A stretch of 64,000 bases of DNA, from positions 1,996,202 through 2,060,201 of the forward strand of contig RPFO01000027.1 of NCBI GenBank assembly GCA_009746045.1. Direction: 5' to 3'. Shown in pieces: positions 49,101 to 56,981 of this stretch. How positions within the stretch are numbered: position 1 is the stretch's first letter; each line of letters begins with the position of its first letter. The position numbers and the translations under genes are program-made. A model generated the notes under the pieces. The model was not told the origin of the DNA. It made no database searches and was given only the letters and a program-made list of their open reading frames with translations. This DNA comes from Mesostigma viride (Eukaryota; Streptophyta; Mesostigmatophyceae; Mesostigmatales; Mesostigmataceae).

Positions 49101-52100
49101 GTGCCACACTTTGGGGTGCATGTTCCTCTTCCAAGGTACGGTGGAGCCACACTTTGGGGTGCATGTCCTCTGGTACGGTGGTGCCACACTTTGGGGTGCA
49201 TGTCCTCTGGTACGGTGGTGCCACACTTTGGGGTGCATGTCCTCTGGTGCGGTGGAGCCACACTTTGGGGTGCATGTCCTCTGGTGCGGTGGAGCCACAC
49301 TTTGGGGTGCATGTCCTCTGGTGCGGTGGAGCCACACTTTGGGGTGCATGTCCTCTGGTGCGGTGGAGCCACACTTTGGGGTGCATGTCCTCTGGTGCGG
49401 TGGAGCCACACTTTGGGGTGCATGTCCCTCTTCCAAGGTGCGGTGGTGCCACACTTTGGGGTGCATGTTCCTCTGGTACGGTGGAGCCACACTTTGGGGT
49501 GCATGTCCTCTGGTGCGGTGGAGCCACACTTTGGGGTGCATGTCCTCTGGTGCGGTGGAGCCACACTTTGGGGTGCATGTCCTCTGGTGCGGTGGAGCCA
49601 CACTTTGGGGTGCATGTTCCTCTTCCAAGGTGCGGTGGAGCCACACTTTGGGGTGCATGTCCTCTGGTACGGTGGTGCCACACTTTGGGGTGCATGTCCT
49701 CTGGTGCGGTGGAGCCACACTTTGGGGTGCATGTCCTCTGGTGCGGTGGAGCCACACTTTGGGGTGCATGTTCCTCTGGTACGGTGGAGCCACACTTTGG
49801 GGTGCGTGTCCTCTGGTGCGGTGGAGCCACACTTTGGGGTGCATGTCCTCTGGTGCGGTGGAGCCACACTTTGGGGTGCATGTCCTCTGGTACGGTGGTG
49901 CCACACTTTGGGGTGCATGTCCTCTGGTGCGGTGGAGCCACACTTTGGGGTGCATGTCCTCTTCCAAGGTACGGTGGAGCCACACTTTGGGGTGCATGTC
50001 CTCTGGTACGGTGGAGCCACACTTTGGGGTGCATGTCCTCTTCCAAGGTACGGTGGAGCCACACTTTGGGGTGCATGTCCTCTTCCAAGGTGCGGTGGAG
50101 CCACACTTTGGGGTGCATGTTCCTCTTCCAAGGTACGGTGGAGCCACACTTTGGGGTGCGTGTTCCTCTTCCAAGGTGCGGTGGTGCCACACTTTGGGGT
50201 GCATGTTCCTCTTCCAAGGTGCGGTGGTGCCACACTTTGGGGTGCGTGTTCCTCTTCCAAGGTGCGGTGGAGCCACACTTTGGGGTGCATGTCCTCTGGT
50301 GCGGTGGAGCCACACTTTGGGGTGCATGTTCCTCTTCCAAGGTGCGGTGGTGCCACACTTTGGGGTGCATGTCCTCTGGTACGGTGGAGCCACACTTTGG
50401 GGTGCATGTTCCTCTGGTGCGGTGGTGCCACACTTTGGGGTGCATGTTCCTCTTCCAAGGTGCGGTGGAGCCACACTTTGGGGTGCGTGTTCCTCTTCCA
50501 AGGTGCGGTGGAGCCACACTTTGGGGTGCATGTCCTCTGGTGCGGTGGAGCCACACTTTGGGGTGCATGTCCTCTGGTGTCCTCTGGTGCGGTGGTGCCA
50601 CACTTTGGGGGGCATGTCCTCTTCCAAGGTACGGTGGGGCAACACGGCATCAAGGTGTACAAATTTGATACACCAGTTTATAGGTGTATGAACACCTATT
50701 TATAGCAGCTTTAAAGCAGACGTAAAACCAGACCCACGCGCAGTCACGAATATCTCATGGCTGCCAGCGCTTGAGTGGCTATCTGACCTTCACCATTCAC
50801 TACTTGTTGTACTACATTCATTTCCCCTTCCCCCATTCTGCCCCAAACGCACGCATCACTCCCCAACAAAACACCCTACAATCGCACACCTTGTGCCCTC
50901 TTCACCCGCCCTGCCAGGTGGACAACTTTGTGGACGACGACCATTTGGAGAGTGCGGGCTCCAGCATGAGCGGTGCCGCCGGGTATAACAACGCGGATGA
51001 CGGGGATGTCATCGCCAGACCGGAGGAGGGGCAAGCATCCTCATACCAGCCAAAGGGGGTCACCGAGCCAAAGCCAGTGCCACAAGCAGAGCCAAAGGCC
51101 CAGCTAGTAGAGCCTAAGCTGGACCCTGCGGTGGAGGCCAAGGCGACGGGGCTACCTGCGCAAGGCGACAAGTCCAGGCATGAGGTGCTACCACAGCCTG
51201 CATCAGGGCCTGAGGCAGTGCCAGAGTTTGCATTTAAACCAGGGACACAGCCAGAGTCGGCATTCCCAAAACCTGAGGCAGTTCTAGAGTCTACGGGTGA
51301 GACAAAGCAGGAGCCAGGGTCCGCAGAGGTACAGGCGGAGGCAGAGGCTACGTGGAAGCCTGACGCACAGCGGGCGCCTCCAATCACGCTTGAGGGGGAG
51401 GCAGAGGCAGAGGTGAAGGCAACGGCAACGGCAGGGGAAGGGGCCAAGGATGAGGCAGAGGCGGAGCCAGAGGGGAAGGAAGGGCCGAGGGCGGAGGCAA
51501 ACGGAGGGCCAAAGGCTGAGATGAAGGCAGGGGCAAAGGCGGAGGGGGAGGGGGAGTCAGGAGTGACGGTAAAGGCAGGGTTAGAGGTGGAAGCAGACAC
51601 GGAGCCTCCCGAGCCAGAGCAGGACATCCTCTCCGACGCGGATCACCTGCTGGCGGGGGACGTGCCGGGGCTTACGTACGACAGCGCGGCCAACGAGGCG
51701 GCCACACGGCGCTTCCTGACGCGCGGCAGGGACCCCAGGGACCCCGACGCGGACATCCCCGTGGTGGGCGAGGAGTGCGACGAGGGGTATTGCGAGGTGG
51801 TCGATGAGGGGTATGATGATGGGCCAGGCCGAGGGTATGGTGAGGTCCGGGCATCGCAGGAGGGCTATCTCGAAGATGAGGGGCAAAACGATGAGTCAAA
51901 CAGCTACTGTCAAACAAGTGTGTTGAAGGGGTACCGCGAAGGCATCGAGTCAGAGGAGGGGGATCTGAGGGAGCCGGGTGGGGGGCAACCGGTCGTAGGG
52001 GAGTGGAACGGGAGCCACCGGGAGGGGCCCAGTGGTGCGGATGGCAGCGGCTATGTTGATGGGGCAGGGGAGCAGGGCCAGGGGGCTCGGGGCGGAGACG

Positions 52101-53550
52101 AGATGTCGCCACAAGAGGGCGGTCGTGGGGACACGGGGAGTGGTCCCTGTGGCGGGGAGCCAGGGGCCAGCAGTATGGCGAATGGGTCGGGTGTGGCGGA
52201 TCGCACTGGAGCAGCATCGGGCAGCGGCGCAGGAGCGAGTGCTTCTTCTGGTGGGCAGCCTGCCGAGGTAAGCACTAGAATACTCAAAACACTCGCAACA
52301 AAAGCCAAAACAGCCATGGCAACGTGCATGTTACCATACTCTACAACAATTTTTAGGATTTGTGCTTCACACCCGTTGAAGGGGTGTGAGGATGTCATGT
52401 ATTGTGTCCGCCCGCTCGCCATATAAGCGCGCCCCTTGCATATGATGTTTGTCCACTACTTGCCTCTCCTTGGATCATAGCCGCTACATGCAACTATATA
52501 ATAGCCGCTACATACAACTATATAATAGCCGCTACATACAACCGCCTCGTTCGCCACGATGTGGAGGACAGCTCATCAAAAGGGGCGACATCCCCATTTA
52601 ATGCAGGGATGGGGCGTGATGCTTTAATTGTTTTTGTGCTTAGATATATCATACAACTGGTTTTTGTGCTTACATATATCATACAACTGGTTTTTGTGCT
52701 TAAATATATCATACATCTGTTTTTTGTGCTTAGATATATCATACAACTGGTTTTTGTGCTTAGATATATCATACAACTGGTTTTTGTGCTTACATATATC
52801 ATCCAACTGGTTTTTGTGCTTAGATATATCATACAACTGGTTTTTGTGCTTAGATATATCATCCAACTGGTTTTTGTGCTTAGATATATCATACAACTGG
52901 TTTTTGTACTCAGATATATCATACAACTGGTTTTTGTGCTTAGATATATGATACAACTGGTTTTTGTGCATGGCATGCCTTGTGCATGGCACGCAAGTAC
53001 TTACTTGATTACTTACTTACCCGACGAACCAACCAACTGATCGACCGACCGACCGACCGACCGACCGACCGACCGACCGACCGACCGACCGACCGACCGA
53101 CCGACCGACCGACCGACCGACCGACCGACCGACCGACCGACCGACCGACCGACCGACCGACCGACCGACCGACCGACCGACCGACCGACCGACCGACCGA
53201 CCGACCGACCGACCGACCGACCGACCGACCGACCGACCGACCGACCGACCGACCGACCGACCAACCGACGGACCGATCGACCGACTGACCGAACAAACCG
53301 ACCGACTGACCGACTTGCACGCATTCACTTCCTTACGTGCCTCTTTTTCTGTGTCATGCTCCACCCCTACCCTGTGGACTCTCCACAGGCTCCCTTTCCT
53401 CTCGCGGCATCCATCAAGGAGGTGACGTACGATGAGGTGGAGCCGTTTGCGCTAGACCCGGACTTTGACTACGAGAACGTCGTGTGCACGGGCACCGGCA
53501 AGCTGGGCCGCTTCCCGCCGGGCATGTCCAGCTGGGGCCAGGGAGGCTAG
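16024..53550 (+). CDS. Unknown five-exon protein of 638 residues whose third intron contains the 31-kb array
   Basis: Exons 16024-16191, 16379-16474, 18580-18720, 50918-52267 and 53389-53550 join with GT-AG junctions, all in phase 0, to give 638 residues ending SSWGQGG and TAG at 53548. The start is the first ATG in the open frame of exon 1; the frame stays open upstream without an ATG, so earlier exons are possible. I do not recognise the family. Visible features: a compact, ordered-looking N-terminus (TYSEFLSCFQTLNGTIPDED); a proline run in exon 3; a long Glu/Ala/Pro-rich then Gly/Asp-rich low-complexity region in exon 4; and an acidic C-terminus (SIKEVTYDEVEPFALDPDFD). There is no signal peptide or membrane segment. 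It lies head-to-head with the CFAP65-like gene, so a cilium-related role is possible, but that is inference only. Confidence 0.6.
16379..16474 (+). CDS. Unknown divergent gene, exon 2
   Basis: 32 codons (GGAWEGAPQVKPLEDLSAAM...), acceptor CCTTGCAG, donor GAA|GTAGGT, phase 0 on both sides. Confidence 0.55.
17233..18024. repeat. 44-bp minisatellite, about 18 copies
   Basis: Units TCCAATCTAGCTCCCTATCG followed by CTGG[A/T]CAAAGCAGTGGCG. Two or three sites alternate between copies. Inside intron 2 of the divergent gene. Confidence 0.95.
18100..18240. repeat. 52-bp tandem repeat, 2.5 copies
   Basis: Starts at 18107, 18159 and 18211 are exactly 52 bp apart; each has GGATAAGACGTCTCCTCCC. Confidence 0.85.
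18340..18465 (+). repeat. Two copies of the exon-3 5' edge with acceptors
   Basis: The true acceptor GTGTGCAG|GAGCCACCGCACGT (18580) recurs at 18424-18465 (GTGTGCAG|GAGCCACGCCACGT, preceded by the same GTCACCCTC) and at 18340-18378 (CGTGCAG|GAGCCTCCTCATGT). Both keep AG. Together they form a three-copy acceptor cassette. Confidence 0.85.
18580..18720 (+). CDS. Unknown divergent gene, exon 3 (seed of the giant array)
   Basis: 47 codons from EPPHVATILRA to SLSFECTSSLK, acceptor GTGTGCAG, donor CTCAAG|GTAAGG. The exon start is copied twice upstream. The exon end plus donor is copied at 19476-19538 and resembles the unit of the 31-kb array. Confidence 0.65.
18940..19150. repeat. Degenerate TTGACGGGAT repeats
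   Basis: About 15 irregularly spaced GACGGGAT motifs between exon 3 and the giant array. Confidence 0.75.
19200..19290. repeat. Dispersed repeat, copy 1
   Basis: GTTGAGT...TTTCCCGCGCCGG.TGTCCGA.AGGGTTATT resembles 58400-58450 (GTTGAGTTTATTCCCGCGGC...GTCCGACCGC). A low-copy interspersed family. Confidence 0.45.
19476..19538 (+). pseudogene. Pseudo-exon copy of the exon-3 3' end at the array boundary
   Basis: Reads VKWLDASLSFGCMSSSK against exon 3 VKWLDASLSFECTSSLK, followed by |GTACGG (exon 3: |GTAAGG). Similarity runs from about 19468 through the donor and into intron sequence (GGAGCCACAC vs CGAGCCCAC). Several differences are synonymous third-base changes. The array begins within this copy. 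Confidence 0.85.
19514..36292 (+). repeat. Giant minisatellite, proximal block (37/38/42/43-bp units)
   Basis: Head-to-tail units of GGTGCGGTGGTGCCACACTT then TGGGGTGCATG, ending TCCTCT (37 bp) or TTCCTCTTCCAA (43 bp), with 38- and 42-bp intermediates. Variation is nearly limited to five two-state sites: GGTGC/GGTAC, GTGCC/GAGCC, GCATG/GCGTG, TCC/TTCC, and presence of TTCCAA. Private mutations are few. Long units carry TTCCAAG|GTGCGG, a copy of the exon-3 donor junction. All three plus frames are stop-free. It lies in intron 3 of the divergent gene. Confidence 0.97.
36293..38581 (+). repeat. Nested 77-bp tandem block, 30 copies
   Basis: Each unit keeps the array core (GGTGGTGCCACACTTTGGGG) but replaces the rest with about 54 bp that is itself a doubled sequence (CACATCCCATCCCACCT then TATCACATGCC or CATCGC). 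Copies are almost identical. The only variant seen is GAGCC for GTGCC in three units, 8 and 13 units apart. Confidence 0.97.
38582..50645 (+). repeat. Giant minisatellite, distal block with about 2.8-kb higher-order repeats
   Basis: Same 37-43-bp units as the proximal block, richer in GAGCC and GGTAC variants. A rare variant (CATGTCCCTCTTCC) at 46561 recurs at 49424, and long runs of identical variant order repeat at offsets of about 2.6-3.0 kb (roughly 41.6-44.3, 44.4-47.4 and 47.4-50.2 kb). The last unit ends CTTCCAAGGTACGGTGG, like the first. Confidence 0.95.
50646..50917 (+). other. End of intron 3, unique sequence
   Basis: Unique DNA between the array and exon 4. It contains the C/T-rich acceptor tract ending CCCTGCCAG. 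Confidence 0.5.
50918..52267 (+). CDS. Unknown divergent gene, exon 4 (acidic low complexity)
   Basis: 450 codons, acceptor CTGCCAG|GTG, donor GCCGAG|GTAAGC. It begins VDNFVDDDHLESAGS. A Glu/Ala/Lys/Pro-rich tract follows, then a more complex part (DILSDADHLLAGDVPGLTYD), then Gly/Glu/Tyr-rich sequence. The frame continues past the donor to a stop at 52426, so intron retention would add 53 residues. Confidence 0.65.
52625..52972. repeat. 30-bp intronic minisatellite, about 11 copies
   Basis: Units CTTAGATATATCATACAACT followed by GGTTTTTGTG. Each carries an acceptor-like TTTTTGTGCTTAG. In the last intron of the divergent gene. Confidence 0.95.
53038..53275. repeat. (ACCG)n microsatellite, about 240 bp
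   Basis: Nearly perfect tetranucleotide run, degenerating toward 53310. It gives spurious PTDR and SVGR ORFs. Confidence 0.97.
53389..53550 (+). CDS. Unknown divergent gene, exon 5 with stop
   Basis: 53 codons plus TAG; acceptor CTCCACAG. It encodes a well-ordered-looking acidic tail, DPDFDYENVVCTGTGKLGRF. Phase 0 agrees with exon 4. Confidence 0.65.
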   Translation, partial: APFPLAASIKEVTYDEVEPFALDPDFDYENVVCTGTGKLGRFPPGMSSWGQGG

Positions 53551-54179
53551 AGTACTCATGTACTAGTATTAAGTACATCATGTACTGTATATATTAACAT
53601 TTACTATACTAATATACCAAGGAGACAACCAGCGCATGGCTTACTAATATACGACCATGGATGGACAGGAAGCATTGGCATCAATGGATCTGCTCCGCCG
53701 CAGGAGCACTTGGTTCCCGTTGGGGTGCCCAAGGGAGGTGGTGTAGAATACTGCTACTCTGCCTTTACTACTCATGCCAAGTGTCTTGTATTAGTTGTCT
53801 CACTTACTATATACGACCAGTATATCAAGGAGACAACCAGCGCAGGCCAGAAATCGGGAGAATCCGGACCATGGTAGCTCGAGCCTGACGTTATCTTGTC
53901 CGCGTTTTCGAGTCGTTCAGGATGATGAATATGAATGGAGATGGAAATGTGTAGCCTTGTGCATTGAAATTATGGCTGGCTTACGTGTAGAGCGACTAGA
54001 TGACCTAGACGGTGGAGCCGGAAACAGCTTGCTTGATCAGGGCGTGTGTTGACCAGTATATAGCCTTTCTTCGCAGACCATTCTAGTTCGTGCTATGGCA
54101 TCGGCAGATGATTAGTCTTGTATTTGTTGTCTCACTGAGCTTGATTGAGATGATTGGAAGCATGCTTCAGGGGAGACAC
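53551..54179. other. Intergenic, no supported gene
   Basis: AT-rich 3' flank of the divergent gene with the dispersed repeat described above. I see no canonical poly(A) signal that I can name with confidence. Confidence 0.5.
53818..53960. repeat. Dispersed repeat, copy A
   Basis: 53818-53893 matches 55696-55770 at about 95% (AAGGAGACAACC...GCAGGCCAGAAATCGGGAG). 53885-53960 resembles 58450-58515 (CTTGTCC.CGTTT...GAGTCG). Unclassified interspersed element, not recognisably tRNA-derived. Confidence 0.6.
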
Positions 54180-55184
54180 AGCCGGAGGAGGCGCGGGCGG
54201 TGGGGCTGGAGATTAGCGTCAAAACAGAGGCGATGGTGATTGGTGCAACCAGTCGCCAGCCGCTCCCGCGGCTGCTAGACGGAACTAAGGTACCGTTCCG
54301 TGATCGCTTCAAACTGCCATGGGGAGCATGCTCCCTGACACCGCCGACGATTTGGACGTACGTACACCCGCATCGGCCTGGCCTGGGCCAGGCCGGCTCC
54401 GCTCACTCAACACCTACTGGCGCTCAAAGGACCTTGGCGAGGACTGCAAGCACGTGCTCTTCAAGGTCCTGGTCCTCACGGTGGCAGCTCACATACGGCG
54501 CCGAGGCATGGACGCTCACAGACAAGCTTGTCACCCGGCTGAATGGCACAGTATACATGATGCTTCGACAGGTCCTGAATGTAGGGTTTTCCGCGCATAG
54601 GTTGCTACTAGAGTCTCTGAATAAGGGTATGCCCCGTATTTCGGATGAGATTAGGCAGCGTAGGGTAGCATTTGGAAATTGTAGGGCATCTTGCTCGAAC
54701 CAGTCAGGTAGACACCGCCCTTGGTCCATGGCCGGCCCCCAGCGGCTTGGCCAGCTGCAGGGCGGCATATCCTGACCTGGCCTGGCCCCAAGGACATGCA
54801 AGCCCCGCAGGGCAGGTACGTAGACCTGCCATGAACTATACCGATCAGTTGCTGGCCGACCTAGTGGTCCCAGGCCAGTTTGAACACCGCATTTCCTCCC
54901 TCTCTCGATCTTGCTTGGACTGCTATGCAGGACAAGAAGAGGTGGCAGACCATTGTCCGGGCCCACACGCCAGCCCCTGTGGGTAAGCCCCCCCCCCCCC
55001 AGGAGGAAGGGGCGCTTTGCTGAGTAGCGTAGCTAGGATTTTGTAGCTTCGCGATCGGTCACCCCCACCATCAGCAATGGAATACACGCTACATGATCTC
55101 CCATGTTCCCCTCCCACTGAGGACTTACGCTCATGTGACGCAGTCACGTGTTTAATTAATTAATTAATTAATTAATTAATTAAT
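54180..55184 (+). mobile_element. LINE copy B, degenerate 3' fragment
   Basis: 5'-truncated copy of the same LINE family as at 61430. It starts at EARAVGLEISVKTEAM (counterpart at about 62815), then YGAEAWTLTDKLVTRLNGT and GHLARTSQVDT, with several frameshifts. It ends in the shared 3' UTR (CTCCCACTGAGGACTTA) and a (TTAA)n tail at 55151-55184. Confidence 0.75.
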
Positions 55185-55280
55185 GATATCCCAACGGAGT
55201 CATTTATTAATTAAGTAATTAATACACACGTGCCTGCGTCACGTGAGCATAAGTCCTCAGTGGGAGGGGAACATGGGATG
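55100..55280. repeat. Inverted repeat formed by two LINE tails
   Basis: Arms of about 55 bp (55100-55150 and 55222-55277) with an AT-rich loop of (TTAA)n; a long cruciform-capable palindrome. Confidence 0.85.
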
Positions 55281-55612
55281 GAATGGATGGTATAAGCTAT
55301 CTAGGTCCTAGTTACAGGGGTGTGGGCACCGCGGCCCGAATCGCTATGAATGCCATACGCGGTCACACGCGGAGCCCCCACAGGCTTGGGGGTGGTCTCC
55401 TTCATCACTTCTTGCCATCTATCCTTGCGCACCATCTGCCTCCATATTACAGACAAACCAGGAGGCTGCCCGGGGGTGAGCCCGTCACGTCTAGTGTAGC
55501 ACATGTCCATGCCGAGTCTATCACGAAAAGTCCACGGGTGGCGGCCCTGCCGCGCGTGGCCGGTGGCACGCCAGGTGAGGACATATCGCCCAGGCTGGTC
55601 GGAGTCATGTTA
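55186..55612 (-). mobile_element. LINE copy C, short 3' end in opposite orientation
   Basis: Minus-strand copy from the tail (55186-55222) through the 3' UTR to the C-terminal coding part (MDMCYTRRDGLTPGQPPGLS), ending abruptly near 55612 (5' truncation). Very close to 63356-63755, which suggests recent insertion. Confidence 0.85.
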
Positions 55613-56520
55613 TAATTTATTTTATTTTATTTACCAGCCCTACGGGGGTTGTGTTTCTTTGAATGACCAGCATCAACCTTATAATATGTTGCATGTATAT
55701 ATCAAGGAGACAAACCGCGCAGGCCAGAAATCGGGAGAATCCGGACCATGGTAGCTCGAGCCTGCCGTTATCATGCATGTATATATTCTGATGTATATAT
55801 TTTTATTTTCTATGCATGGGCGATCAAAAATTTGGAATTTTGACATTTTGAATGTCCTTCAATCAAGTCGGTGAAAAGTCGGTGACAATTTGTTTCTTGG
55901 TGCAACCCATCTTGCATTTCATGATCAGCGTGCGGCAGCAAAGCGGCTAGCTGCGCGTGCTCACTGACTGGATTGCATGCCAGTGTTAATGAAACCAGCT
56001 AGGGTCGGCCACGTGGGTTGGATTTCATGATGCTCACAGTGCTTCAAACCCTGCGCGTAATTATAGGTGGCTACCAAACTAGAACTACATGCCCCTTCAA
56101 AATCGATGTGCCACTCATACTTGAAGCTGGGGCTGCACAATGGACGCACGTCGCTGCACTATGTTGTTGAGTGAGACCCGATGTTGTTGAGTGAGACAAC
56201 TATTATGAGACAACAACTCTCATGCATGTCAGCTAGCTCTACCAGCATCCAACAAGCATAGCTTCGCAGCAACAACACCTCCCAGAAAAGGCTAGGATTC
56301 CTCACGTCCTGGCCATGATCAGCCTCATCAGCTTCGTCACTGCCTTTCACAAAAGGACTTTGTTATGGGCTCCTTTGTCTCCCAAAACACGCAGTCTCGT
56401 GCCTTTAGTCCCAAAACAGAGGCAAGAGTCCCAAGACAAGAGCATGCATTTGATTCAATCCCATGGGCCCTGCCATGCAGATGCGTACCTTCCGCATTGC
56501 CCTAACTATTACTAGTATCA
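55613..56520. other. Intergenic, no supported gene
   Basis: Mixed sequence with dispersed-repeat copy at 55696-55770 (about 95% identical to 53818-53893). Otherwise nothing recognised. Confidence 0.5.
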
Positions 56521-56524
56521 TCTA

Positions 56525-56905
56525 CTGTAAGCCCTGGGACGCCTGCCCCTGCCACCCTGCCACGTTCAAGCGCGTGAATCCACATCCTCTCAGGTCATGC
56601 TCTTCTGCTGTGGTTTGGCCAGGATCGCACTACACTCAAGTCTATTATATATATTGTGTCCTCCTCCCATGTGTCAATGAAGGCCAACCCTTTCCTGCAG
56701 GGTCCGCTTCCCGTGGTATAGTGACCATATAGTGACCGCCTCTCCTCCCTCCTGGAAATAGCATCGTTGGCCCTGGCGCTACAAGTACCGATGCTTGCCG
56801 TCGCCACCACTCGCCCCAGCTGTTGCTCAGCATCCATATCATTACCATTATTTAGTGTCACCCTTGGCTCTGGGACGCCTGCCGCTGCCACTCGGCCAAC
56901 CTACT
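56525..56905 (-). repeat. Two to three copies of the 3' end of the lysine-rich gene
   Basis: The gene end (minus strand GGCCGAGTGGCGGCGGCAAG, 56971-57024) recurs at 56854-56903 (GGCCGAGTGGCAGCGGCAGG), 56768-56820 (GGGCGAGTGGTGGCGACGGC) and more distantly at 56525-56560. The translated tails are AEWRRQAS and AEWQRQAS. Confidence 0.75.
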
Positions 56906-56981
56906 GCTACCTGCCCCGCATGGGAACCCCTATCCAAAAGGGGGTGGAGAATAGTCGGCTTGACGAGTGCTAGCACAACCC

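Noticed and set aside
19476-50705. Three overlapping plus-strand ORFs of about 10,400 codons and minus ORFs of 4,000-5,700 codons
   Set aside because: They are read-through of a stop-free satellite in every frame. Phase-consistent exons at 18580-18720 and 50918-52267 bracket the array as an intron.
53009-53364. PTDR / SVGR repetitive proteins
   Set aside because: Translations of (ACCG)n.
53818-53893. tRNA-derived SINE
   Set aside because: No convincing A and B box pair at the right spacing.
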